This document shows positions 27,701-38,564 of a DNA stretch of 64,000 nt, one piece after another. A program made the position numbers and the translations under genes. The DNA comes from Neonectria sp. B-13 (lineage: Eukaryota > Ascomycota > Sordariomycetes > Hypocreales > Nectriaceae): positions 2,108,001 to 2,172,000 of the forward strand of contig NOKP01000003.1 of assembly GCA_002682825.1 (NCBI GenBank), read 5' to 3'. Within the stretch, counting starts at the first letter, position 1. Every line of letters begins with the position of its first letter. The notes beneath the pieces are model-generated. The model did no database searches and was not told where the DNA came from. It saw only the letters and a program-made list of their open reading frames with translations.

Positions 27701-30580
27701 ACTGACCAGTGCACCTAGGTGGTACTTGGATTCTGCGATCGAGCCCAGGTTCCGGGCGAGAAAATTCCGCTAGACAGCATCCGCGCCCTGGGACTCTCCC
27801 GTGGTGACTGGCACCTCCCCACTGCATCAAATCAGTCCCGTGCAATTCCCCGACCCTTTCAGTCTCTGAACTCCTGGCTAGGCTCAAGCACATATCTAAG
27901 CGAGCCCAGATGCACAAAGTAGTTGGTATTACTACCTCTCCGACACATCCTCATCCTCATCCTCCATCCTGCATTCTTCCAGGACCAAGACCACACACGG
28001 GCATGGGTGACCGGTCCCAGATTCCAGGCGGGCTCCTGGCGGGCACCTGGAGGTCTCAAAAGTCCCAACTTCTTTTTTTGCTGTTGCAGAAGGAAAAGAA
28101 AGGTCCACCAGATGATGCAATGCAATCACACACTGCCTAGAGACGCGGCCAGAATCAACGACACTTTGCTGGTTGGCCAGCTGGTGACACTGCCTGATTC
28201 AATGGCAAGCCTAGCATCTCGCCCTGTCTCACCATCTGGCCCCCGTTGTCGCCTGCTGCGGCCATGTACTCAGACATGCGTGGCCTAAGGCGAGCGGGTT
28301 TCGTTTCCTTACTTTTTTCTTTCCTTCTTTTCGCGACCATTGGAGTTGTCCACACATCCGCCCTCGGCCCACACCTCTTAGCCACCCTTAACGCGACCCC
28401 TGCGCAATCCTGGTGCCCTCCCTCATGGACGGGCATTATGACAGGGTCTCTGCCGTGCCCTGCAGACCCAGGATCCCAACAACGTGTGCAACCCCCCCCG
28501 TCTTCCTCGCAGCATCATTCTCATGGGATGAGATTCACTCTCTCTTCAGGTGAGGGTCGCTCATGGCTCTGCTCTCCCCTGCCCCATGCGTTGTGCTGCG
28601 TCTTGTTTAGGACCGCTTCCACCCTTCCAATCTTCCAATCCGTAGTCCGTTCGGATACTCAGTGGGACTTCGGCCGTCCGCATGCGAGGCTAACTGTGGA
28701 CCTGCTTCCTGTCCAGAGTGTCCACGACCTCGTCTGGAGAGGCACAGGAGCCCTGTCAGTCAACTGGGTGGATCATGGGAGGCATATCCAGGTTAAGACA
28801 AGACTCTGCTTGGACTGGTTAGTGTCCTGTACGCAGCTCATGCTGTGCGGCCGTCGCTCAGAAGACGCTTCTCTTCTCTTCTCCTCTTCGCCCTTGACCT
28901 TGACCTTGACCTCCCTCCGAGCGACTGACTACCTACTTCTCCCAGCCACTCAACGCCCAGGCAGTACGTAGCTGAGTGTCCTTGGCCGTCCGGCTGCTGC
29001 TGCTACAACAACTGGGGTGTCTCGCCCTCTGGCTTTAGCTGAAAACATTGGACAGTGTCGCCGTCCACCTCCACCTTGTTCCGTACACACACCAACTAGG
29101 ATTGACCTGCGATCGGTGACCCTTGCTATCATCATCGCAAGTACTTCGTACACGACTGGTCCCTGATTCCCCCACCGTCTCAACCTGCGGTTTGCATCTG
29201 CTGCTCCGCCTGGTGTGCGCCTGGTGTGCCCGCCTCTTTCGAATCAAGGCTTTCCCTGCCCTGTACCCCAACTCATCCATCAGTCACCTACGGACTACAC
29301 CTGGCCCTCCTTCGCTGGCTGAGGAAGCACCCGTCTTGCTGCATTTTGTGGCAAACAGAGGAAGCTTGCAAGCTAGACAGCGAGAAGAGAGACAACATCC
29401 AGTGCGGGGCCTCTCACTCAGCCAGTCCTTTACCCCCCCAGAGTCTGTAACTGGGCCGGTCTCGCAAACTCAACTCTGCCCTCATCCTCAACCTCGGACA
29501 CCGTTGCTCGCCTTCACCTCCTTATATCCCACCGTGTTGTGTCTCCCGATTCTGCCAGCCATCTATCTAGGCCTGACCGAACATCCCTTTCCCCGAGTTC
29601 TCGCCACGACATCCCTTGTTGGTCCCATTATTCTTACCTCTCTGGCCACCGAAGACTCAGCTGCTTGCCACCCCAGCTGTGTCGTTCAAGAGCGCCTTGC
29701 CAGGAACTCTACCTCTGGACTTCCGCCTTTCCCCTTCTGCACCACAACTATCCGCCATACCTGCACCCCCGCCGGTTCTTCGGTTTGGATCACCAATCTA
29801 CTGGATGCAGTCTTGATTGCCTCCCGCCCCGAGACTTCCGACAAATCTTCATCCGAGGCAGAACCAACTTAACTCGTGAAGAGCTCTGCTCGTCGATGTC
29901 TCACAGTCCGAAAGAAAGCATTACCATAGTTTTCTCGCCATACGACATACGCCTGAGTAGACAGGCGGTTCCTCTTTGTTAGCCGGAAACATCCTGAAAG
30001 CAACCAACGACCCTGGCTTAACCGACGGCTGAATGCTTCTCTTGTTTCATGCTACTCGCACCCTTACGAGTTTAATTTCGCAGTATCAGCCACCTACGGG
30101 CTGTTGTGTTTCCCTTGGCCCTCTTGTTAGGCACCAACCTGCCTGAATCCCCTTACCTAGGACGCCTTGCGGTAGGCCTACGTCAAGAGGAAAGGACCAA
30201 TTTAACTCGGTTGCATTTCCCTTCAAGGGCGCTGGAATCTACGACCACCTCGTTCGAACAAGTCAAAGACTTTCCCAGTGGACTCAGCTTCTATATATTC
30301 TATTCTGCGCCACCCAGCTACCTCGTTGGTAGAAGTTGACCTCGGGATCTCCTGACACTCGACGACATCATCCCCCAAAGATCAGGACGACATTCCAGAC
30401 TCAGTGTCTCTCGACATGCACTAGCCTCATATGCCACGACCCAACTACCCGCTACGTACATATTTGAACAGCCATCCGATTATCTTGTGTCTCGCTTTCT
30501 GTTTCATTTCTAAATTCTCATTTTCAACGGATATCACTTATTACAAGCACGCAACCTCTCACAGGATCAACTAATTCACC
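21743..30580. other. Long gene-poor region before the DUF2841 gene
   Basis: About 8.8 kb with no convincing coding gene on either strand. ORFs are short, overlapping and without recognisable domains. The middle part (about 26560-26960) is dense in TAC/GTA, TACCT and CCTAG words. The right part (about 27900-30580) has many pyrimidine-rich tracts and splice-like words, as often seen in long 5' leaders with introns. A heptamer array lies at 26214-26262. Possible contents are a long 5' untranslated region, noncoding RNA or decayed sequence. Confidence 0.4.
26214..26262. repeat. Seven-bp tandem repeat, about seven copies of TGGAGAC
   Basis: Consecutive heptamers from 26214: tggagcg, tggagac, tggagac, tggagtc, tggagac, tagaggc, tggagag. 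It is a degenerate minisatellite in noncoding DNA. Confidence 0.75.
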
Positions 30581-32547
30581 ATGGTGCGAGACTGGCAGAG
30601 GGACTCGTTCCCTCGTCACTACATGACGGACCGATATGCCCCAGATGCTGTCGATGATGCTCGCTTCGCGGAGACCCAAGACATCCACCGCCGGCAACCT
30701 CCAATGGTGCGTACGCCCATATCCCAGGAACCCGAGGCTAGTCACTAACAAAGATGTTCCAACAGCAAATCGACGAGGCTCTACGCCAACACTGCAGTAT
30801 TTCTGCAAAACGGTACTTTGTTGCAGTAATCATGGACGATGGTAGCCCAATGACTTTTTCGGGCCCCGGGACTGCTAGGCTCGATGGCGATGTTATGAGG
30901 CAGTTCTTTGACCTGGACAAATATCAGAAAGTCATGGACTGCTTGGATGCTGGTTAGTCTGCAATTATCTGGCGCTGATATTGACTTACATATTTCCAGG
31001 AGCAAGCCCAGTCGTTGATGATACGTACGGTTTCGATGGTTTCTACAAGCAGCCATCCATGGAATTCCCGAGAAATCGACTGCTCGACCGTCGACGAATG
31101 TCGAATTTCGACGAATGGGATTCCCCTGGACGGCAAGGTCGAAAAAGACATCGAGCCCGCCACCCAGTCAACGACGATGATGACATTCCCATGGTAGTCT
31201 CGACGACAAGGAAGGGGATTAAAATCGGCAATGCCCAGGACGTATGGAACTTTTACGAGCAGCGTTTCAAAAACTGCCAGCAGACAGCATGCAAGCTCAT
31301 TGCCAAGGCGTGGGTCAAGGCTGTCGAACCAAAGAAACAATCTACCCATCCTTACACGGGAAGTGATGAGAAGGCACCAGAGTGGTGGCCCAGACCGTGG
31401 GGCCCGACTAAGGAGGATAAGGTCCGCCACAAGGAGCCAGATCATCTTTACAAGCGAGGTAAGATGATGAAAACATTTTGCACTTGGATAATCTAACAGG
31501 CTTCCAGAACGAGTTCACCTGCTAAATCACATCTTGAGAATGATCGTGGAGCCGAACAACAGACAGCACCCTGACATTCAGAAACTGAATCTCACCGTCA
31601 AGAAGCTTGAGGAAATCACCACCGAGGCATTGTCAGCATTCTTCACCGACAAGGAAAACCCGGCCAATGCTAAAAAGCGACCATACCTGAACGAAATCTT
31701 CAAGGTAGCTCGGCAAGAGGAGAGGTTTAAGAAGGAAGAGATCGGTAGGTTGCCCTAGCGCAAGTCTCCTCTACGACAGCCAGGCACTGACAGGTGGATA
31801 GATGGGACCACGGAAGTCTACGTGATGGCGGAAGACAAGATTCCAGACACTTACGGATCGGAAAACGATGATGGATCGATCACAAAGGACGAGGATGAAC
31901 AAGACATGCCAGCAACGAAACTATCAACTGTGCAAGGCTTGATTCCGACAGCTACTCCGGATCATAGTTCCGGTCCAGCCCTGCATGGCCCCCCTTTTCT
32001 TGGCGACTTGCCCGTGCGAGGGACTCAGTATGGACCTCCTATGATATCGGACATTGCAACTGACCACCATGGATTCGTTGAGGGAAGCAGCATGTCAGTT
32101 AACGGCCAAACCTCTGTTCATCCTCCAGGTGGAAATCTCGCGCTCGACATGGGAGTCCCCACACCTCAAGATTCTAGCCGACGACCGTCTCTCATAGGCG
32201 ACTATTCCGGACAAAACGAAACCCACCTGTACAATCAACAGTGGCAGCCTAGTTCTACTGCATCAAACACACCGGGCATGTACTCATTCACCCAACAGCA
32301 GACCAACCCGTCGGCAACGACATTTGTCAACCCCGTCGTCCCAATGAGCCAAAGCCAGTCTTATATGGGAGGCTCGTTTGATGGCCTCTCGCACGGCTAT
32401 GACCCTGGCCAAACCCCTATGTTCCGAGCCGGAGGCGTGCCACAACAAACAGTGCATCCCTCGCCAGGATACAACTACAGGGCCAACGACAACCGAGGAC
32501 TTTCAGGAGTCAAGGCCGACCCTGTTTCTCGCAACTCAATGCAGTAG
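30581..32547 (+). CDS. DUF2841 (YDR124W-like helical bundle) protein
   Basis: This is a fungal protein with a DUF2841-like domain, the family related to yeast YDR124W and to a protein of the A. fumigatus hrmA-associated subtelomeric cluster; the biochemical role is unknown. Exons are 30581-30706, 30766-30952, 31000-31458, 31508-31744 and 31802-32547 (1755 nt, 584 residues). The domain covers about residues 180-280: DVWNFYEQRFKNCQQTACKLIAKAWVK-type helices, the marker WWPRPWGP, then RHKEPDHLYKRERVHLLNHILRM across the exon 3/4 junction. The C-terminal 250 residues are Gln/Pro/Ser/Gly-rich and disordered, a composition seen in transcriptional regulators. A basic patch (RKRHRARH, about residue 150) could be a nuclear signal. 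It follows an unusually long gene-poor region. Family assignment rests on motif memory. Confidence 0.75.
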
Positions 32548-33288
32548 TCCGGGAACCTATCTAGTCCCGGGCTAGTTTTGGGCGCTGCAGAAGGTGGTGG
32601 CCCCGGGTGCCTTGACTTTCCCCAGTCTCACTAATGCTCGCATACTTTACACATGATGACGATTGGCCTGGTTCACACAGTACAGGTCCTTTTATTTTAC
32701 CAGAAAAAAAAATCTATGATCTCATTTTCGCTTTCGTCGGGACACCCCATGCGATCACGGCGCCTTTGCTTGATTTTCCGGAACAGTGGACTGTCTGCCG
32801 CCCACCTACGCCCGATTTCTTAACGACTGAATTCCTAGCATGAGTGTCAGCTCTTCGAATTTAACGACGCAGACGGCGCTTGAAGGAGCACTTCGTCGTC
32901 CCTAACGGTAGCAATGATGTAATTGGGACCTGTTTACGACCAGAACCAGAAGGGCCGGTAGCGCACAAAGCCATCACTACCGAGCCGTTATCCCAAGGAC
33001 ATATTCTCGAACTCTCGGACGCTATTTTCTTTTCTTGTTTCTCTGGACCGGTGGGGAATCTACCCCAAAGTGGGTATTCTGTTTTCCGCCGTTTTCTTTC
33101 GCGGCAGTGGGGGGCTTCTGTCTTCGCATCTTTCTGGCCGACGATTTCGGCCGAGCGACATGATACCAATTCGAAAGTATGGCAATGATTTACAATGGCG
33201 GCTATAGTTTTCGCAGCACGCGCACATTTACTGGGAGTTTCAGTTCCTGCAAACAGACAGTGGTCTGACGATGTTAAATGAGATACCA

Positions 33289-33313
33289 CCTGCTCCTTGT
33301 TTTCTGGAGCAGG
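33289..33313. repeat. Short hairpin, 8-bp perfect stem, 9-nt loop
   Basis: CCTGCTCC at 33289-33296 and GGAGCAGG at 33306-33313 are perfect reverse complements around a T-rich loop. It sits in a gene-free stretch; function is unknown. Confidence 0.5.
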
Positions 33314-33796
33314 AGGCGGCAGTTGTAACGGTTTGGTTGGTGCCTTTGCCTCCCCGGATTGCTGAGTGGGTTGGTTATTTGATTTCGATTGCTTCTTTGG
33401 AGCCTGGTGGATTTGTTTATTTTCTTGTTGGGGTTCTTTGTTCTTCGCGGAGTGCAGGTCAAGGCCCTCGAGGAAAGCTATGAGGCCCTCGAACTTTTTG
33501 TTTTCATATTGGCGGGGTTGAGGTTCCGCTACGGGTCGGTGTGTCGCCGAAAACGGGAGAACAATTGGTTGTTCCCGTTGTATGGCCTTGAAGCGGAAAT
33601 GGATGATGTGGAGAAGAGCATGACTTCTGATTAGGTGTGAAGCTGATCAGAGGACAGGAGGGATACTAAGAAGAAGGAAATGGATGTATGGACCAGTGGC
33701 ACTATTGCCGGGAAATTTGTCTCGAAGACTTGGAGGGAAGAGTTTGGAATTCTGGAGTTGAATGGCGAAGGAAGGCAAAAGACAACAGACAAACAA

Positions 33797-33812
33797 ACAG
33801 ACAGACAGACAG
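33797..33812. repeat. (ACAG)4 tetranucleotide repeat
   Basis: Four exact ACAG units, preceded by two AAAC-like units. A simple sequence repeat in noncoding DNA. Confidence 0.7.
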
Positions 33813-34669
33813 TCTCGGTAGGACCTAACAGTGAGTAATTGTGCACGCGAATCTTGGTTCAGCTACATCTATCCCGGTATGGCGTGTGTACTCGCATGCC
33901 ACTCGGAACTGGATACTCGTGCTATGACTTGCCGCACAACGCTCCGTCTTCCCTGCGCAACCCACCAAGATGGACTATTCGAGGTCGTACGTTCCGTCAA
34001 GCTGGACGGCTTGCTCGTGTATCCTTGTGGCTTGTGCCCTCGAGTCACGGTCACACGCTTCTCCTTGCATGTTCAACTCTGTGACAAAAGAACCGAGGAG
34101 GGGACCATGGTATGCACAAACTATGCATAAGTATGCAGATGCATGTGACCTGGGCTGCAGCCTCCGAGTTAATGCGCGTTCGGAAGAATGATGGTTGTAC
34201 TCGGAATGCAAGACCAAGAAAGCAAGAATAACTGGCCAAAACTCGTTCAATTCCTAAACTATTTAATCGTACTGCATCTTCATTCAGGGCCCTGTGCCTA
34301 ATCCCAACCGCCGTCTTGGGTACAAATCCATCCACCAACGCCGAGTTGCTAAACTTAATTGAGCTAAAATATATAGTACTATGTCCTTCCTAACCGAACA
34401 AGGCCGCCTTGAAGTAGATGCGAGATGCCGAATGGCCTTTCAACTTTGAGAAATTTTGGACGGCCCTTGTGCAGTTTTGGTAGACGCTGCTCCACGGCTA
34501 GAGAAGGGAGAAAAGAAGAAAGGGGACAGGATAAATCACGCCCTTGGAAAACACTGGGTACCATTCCACGACACCAGAGCGGCGCCGGCAAGGACATTAA
34601 ATAGGGTATAACTCAGAATGATTGAGACGCTGATAATGGAGAAAACGATGCCAACTCGGGCACAGGCTC

Positions 34670-35658
34670 CTAGCTTGAGATAGGAGCGGCGAGATTCTCT
34701 TCCTTGGGTTGGGGTGGCTCGAGGCCGGCGTTCTGGGCCACTCGCTTCCATGTCTCGAGTTCTCGGTACAGTCGCTCGCATTCTTGCTTGAGCTTGTCGT
34801 TGGACGCACTCAGTTCTGTGATGGCCTGCTCCGTAAGCAGCTTCTCCAGAGTCCACTTCTCGATGTTCTGCTGCTCGTTTTCTTTGAGCTGGGAAATGAA
34901 GCTCACGGCCCGCTGCAAGATGGATCCCTTGTTCTTCTCACAGCCCGGCACGATCTTAGCGAGCTCGTTGATGCCCTCGTTAATTGTTTCGCGACGACGA
35001 CGCTCAACTACGCTATCATTAGCCATTTGGGGAATCATTGAAAGTGTATGGAGCTTGGTGTTGACTTACCCTCTTTATGGTTATCCTTCCTCATTTTGTG
35101 CCACTCCTCAGACCCCACGGTAGGCTTCGGGTTAGAAACCGAGGTGGAGTAGCGAGGCCCAGTGTGCTGCTGGACCCCGTTCGGAGGTGTTTGCTGGTGC
35201 TGTGGGGGGACGATTTGAGGAGGGTCTAGGAGACCATCGGGAGGTGGGGGAACATCATTGAACGAGTTGTCATGGGTGTGGTCAGGCTCAGGATTGGCTT
35301 GGGCTGCGAACTGCTCCTCTGTCGATGGAGGGACGTGGAGGGTGGGATACATGCCGAGGGCAGCCTGGGCGGTGCTGGTAGCACTGGCGGGATCAGGGGC
35401 CTCGGGGTGCTCGCCCTGGGCAGCTTGCTGAAGAGCGTTGAAGTCAGCAACGCTGACACCGCTGCCCTGGCCTGCATCGAGGGCACTGTCCATGAAGGAG
35501 GTGTCACTCATGTGTGCGGCTGGCGCATGGCGTTTGATCCGGGAGAGGCCAGGGCTGTTGGATTCTCGCTTGCGCTTCTGGGTTGGAGAATTACTCAGGC
35601 TAGGAGAAGTGGTCAGACCGGAGAGATCGGGATGTTCGGCAAGAACCGATTCGGCCAT
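34670..35658 (-). CDS. cbf1: bHLH transcription factor, CBF1/CPF1-like
   Basis: This is a basic helix-loop-helix factor of the CBF1 type, which binds CACGTG E-boxes; in yeast it acts at centromeres and at methionine/sulfur genes, and in other fungi mainly as a transcription factor. Exon 1 is 35658-35070 and exon 2 is 35007-34670 (927 nt, 308 residues). The conserved block starts EEWHKMRKDNHKE (residues about 185-196) and continues VERRRRETINEGINELAKIVPG in exon 2. The basic-region His, Glu and Arg that read CACGTG are all present. A leucine-zipper-like coiled coil follows (about 235-285). The N-terminal 180 residues are Ser/Pro/Gln-rich and disordered. The intron splits the basic region. Two CACGTG sites lie upstream (36537, 36831), the first inside an inverted repeat, which suggests autoregulation. 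Confidence 0.92.
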
Positions 35659-36514
35659 TTTTTTTTGGACGTGACGATGCGTTGGTGGTTTCAAGCTGCG
35701 GTGATGATCGAGATGGTTTGATTGATCAGAGGGCCGTAGAGGTACGTGTTACGGACAAGGCCGAAGCGCAAGGCGGAACGACGTCGGGGTCACGGATGAG
35801 ACAGAGACGATCGGTGCTGAATCTGAAACAAGGGCAGAGAGTTAGAGCAGAGTTTCTCAAGGGCTGCGTGGTAGAGCGCAGGAAGTAGGTGGATGAGAAG
35901 AGAAGTGAAGTGTGTCTTTGGCCGGTCAAAGAAATGAATCCGAGCGGGATTTGACCCTCCGAGCCAAGGAACGGCTGATGGCAAAGACAAGCGCGAGCTT
36001 GATGAGAATTCCAGGCCGCGGAAGCACTTGCTGTAATGCCGACTTGGTCGAATCTGAGGTAGTGGGAAGATGGTGTGGGGATTGAGGGCGAAGTGGGCGC
36101 GAGTTGAGGTTATCGCGTCTCACTTGGAAGCCGAGGTCGTCACGGTCGCGATCACGGCGGTTGGACAACAGAATGAGGGGAAAGATGACAGGAGACGGAT
36201 GGAGTGATTCAGTCACTTGAGCTGGGATGAGAAAAGCAGCGCCAGGCTGGCAGCCTGCTCAGCGCATGCTCAACCAGTAGGCAATGCATCGCCGCGTTTG
36301 AGTACGAACGCGTGAGGGGACGAGGAAGAAAGGGGAGCAAAGGAACAGAATTTGCGACGAGAGCCACGCGACTTGCGATGGCAGTGCATCGAGGGGAAAA
36401 GAGCGCGGGACAGCATCGCGAAGACGGGAATATGAGGTTGACGATGATGATGAGATGCATACGGAACCGACATACCTACTAGATCATGTGCTCGCGGCTG
36501 GGTCCGGGACCTCC

Positions 36515-36567
36515 AGATCACGAGTTTCTGTCGTCTCACGTGTTTGGCGTGATCAAACTCGTGATCT
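36515..36567. repeat. Perfect 13-bp inverted repeat, 27-bp spacer, E-box inside
   Basis: AGATCACGAGTTT at 36515-36527 is mirrored exactly by AAACTCGTGATCT at 36555-36567. The spacer contains TCACGTG at 36536-36542. It lies about 860-910 bp upstream of the CBF1-like start codon. Confidence 0.8.
36536..36542. promoter_or_regulatory. TCACGTG E-box, candidate CBF1 site
   Basis: It matches the yeast CBF1 consensus RTCACRTG over seven of eight bases. It lies between the arms of the 13-bp inverted repeat upstream of the CBF1-like gene. Confidence 0.45.
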
Positions 36568-36830
36568 CGCGCGAGTCTGGGGGAATAAGTGATGGAGCCG
36601 GGTATCTCGTCGACAAACCGGACAAACAGCCAGCAAAAAAATTGGCAATAAAAAAATTACGCGTCAGGAGGCGATGCGCGAAGGCAACGGAGGGTCTTTA
36701 TGTTATCAGGGGGGAAGTCTGAGTGAGATGAGGCTCTTTGGCAGAGGCGGCGAGAGAGGGAGATGTCGAGCTGGGCGCAGGCGCTGGAGCACTGGACGAG
36801 TCGGGTCACGCGGCGGAGGAGAGAGGTGAA

Positions 36831-36836
36831 CACGTG
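36831..36836. promoter_or_regulatory. Second CACGTG E-box
   Basis: A core E-box in the context aaCACGTGca, about 300 bp farther from the CBF1-like gene than the first. Either divergent gene could use it. Confidence 0.35.
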
Positions 36837-37860
36837 CAGCACACGGCTAGGTGGGTGAGGCTGGAAAGATAAATAATGCGGGCGGGAAGGAGGCCTGGGG
36901 GGGGCCCGGGCAAGTGCCTGAGGCCACAACTCGGGTGTGGCCAATCAGAGGCCTAGGCCCGCCACATATGGGCGAAATGGAAATGGGGGGTGGTTGCCTT
37001 GCCGGAGAGGCGCAACATGGTGAGAGAAAGAGGAGCCAGGAGGGAAGAGAGGAGGGGGAGGTGAGAAATGAGAGAGGGGAGGAGGGAACAAGGAGTAGGC
37101 AAGAGAGAAGCACCACCAACACCTTCCATCTCTCAGTACTGGGTGCACCAAAAGATTCCGGTGATGAAGTCCACGATTATCTTGCTACCAAGCAGTTGAT
37201 TCACAGTATAATAAGACCTACAATTGCTGGCTGTGGGGGGAATGCGGGCACGGCTCAAAGTACAACCACCAAGACCAGCCGTCGCGCGCCAAATGACGTT
37301 CGTAGACTGCCCATCCCCAGCTCAGCTTGGCCTCACACTCACCTCTTACACCGGGATATGCGGGCTTTTCGCGTCAGTGTAGTCAGTGCAGTCAGTAATG
37401 TACCCCTGACCTCTTGTTGGCCCGAATGCTCCCCCATGAAGAGTATGGAGTACCTCCAAATTTCAGTGTGTTCCCTCCAGCCAATCCCGTGCCTGGTTTG
37501 ACAGCCTTCCCACACCTTCTCACACCCATCCAACCTTCTCATCCCATCCCATCCCCGGGCGTCGCAATCACCTGATCGCGCCCATGGCATCACTTGACGC
37601 CCGCGAGGTGAAACAGGCTGCGCCCTTGACGAAGCTGGCCCCCAAGCAAGGCAGCATAGTGCTCGTCTGACACGATGGGGATGGGTGGAAAATGCATAGC
37701 GGACTTCTGTAGAGACAGTCGGACACTAGTGAGTGAGGACCTTGAAATCGGGATCTGTTGGACAGGACAAATGCTCCTTGTCAAAGATCCGCGGCACACG
37801 GCAGATATGCAAGTTCGGGAAAAGGTGGGGTCGCCCAAGCCAAAGCAAACATCGTCGCAC

Positions 37861-37881
37861 GCACTACGCACTACGCACTAC
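37861..37881. repeat. GCACTAC x3 tandem heptamer
   Basis: Three exact copies of a 7-bp unit, followed by GC and then unrelated sequence. A small simple repeat in noncoding DNA. Confidence 0.7.
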
Positions 37882-38564
37882 GCAGGCCGCAGTTACGCGG
37901 GCGGGTCGTCGATCATCGATGAGGAACTGGCCGTGGTGCACCAACACCGCTTACGAATATCACTGTTCGTCAGTATGTATTTGTACGCAGCCATACGCAC
38001 TTCAGAGGGGGGGAGGTTCGAGAGTCCCTCACTGACAATACCACGTCGATCTATCAAGACATGGCTTTATTCGTCGTGGCAGAATAGGCTATGCTCCCCT
38101 CAGCCAGTTATCCAGTTGGCACAGCATGTGGTGGGGGGTCAGCAAAGCCGCCTCAAACCCTTAGTTGCCTTTATTCGTGCAGTAGGTCTAAGTGTTTGAT
38201 ACCGAAGTAGGTAGAGGGAGAGATTGAAACGGCTAGATGATGCCGCCTACATAATTAGCCCCATTCGGCACGACCTTTTCATCTTCAAGCCCATCCCCGT
38301 GACGTGCATCCCATTTGTGGTGAACTTTAGTAGTACGAATACCGATCGAGTTAATCCGGCGGGCGAGGTACGTACCTCGATTGCTTCCCGTCCCGCCCGC
38401 ATGGGTAACCTCAGCTCACGATAACGTCAAGCGAGTCCTATCATCGGAGCCCTCAACGCCAACCTCCATCCTCAACCCTCAACCTTTCCGCCTCTCCCGG
38501 CGTCCCATGTTGCGCCCGGCCCTCTTACTCTGCGAGACCGCATTGCCCATCACACGCTCTCACC

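Larger units (their letters stand above)
32548..34669. other. Intergenic, convergent DUF2841 / CBF1 3' regions
   Basis: About 2.1 kb with no supported gene. It contains an (ACAG)4 run at 33797-33812 and an 8-bp stem hairpin with a 9-nt loop at 33289-33313 (CCTGCTCC / GGAGCAGG). Confidence 0.45.
35659..38564. other. Intergenic, divergent CBF1 / GID9 promoter region
   Basis: About 2.9 kb of shared upstream DNA. It holds two CACGTG E-boxes, a perfect 13-bp inverted repeat, and a 7-bp tandem repeat at 37861-37881. The part next to the CBF1 start is likely its 5' untranslated region. No gene is supported. Confidence 0.5.

Noticed and set aside
28246..28971. 241-codon plus-strand ORF with a signal-peptide-like hydrophobic start
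   Set aside because: After the hydrophobic run the sequence is irregular in composition, lacks motifs and lies in a pyrimidine-rich region where such runs arise by chance.
29123..29872. 249-codon plus-strand ORF
   Set aside because: Pyrimidine-rich DNA gives Ser/Pro/Leu-rich chance ORFs; all three frames here are partly open.
35935..35990. tRNA-like T-arm word (gggtcaaatccc on the minus strand)
   Set aside because: No A box, and the stem does not pair as five base pairs; no acceptor stem could be built.
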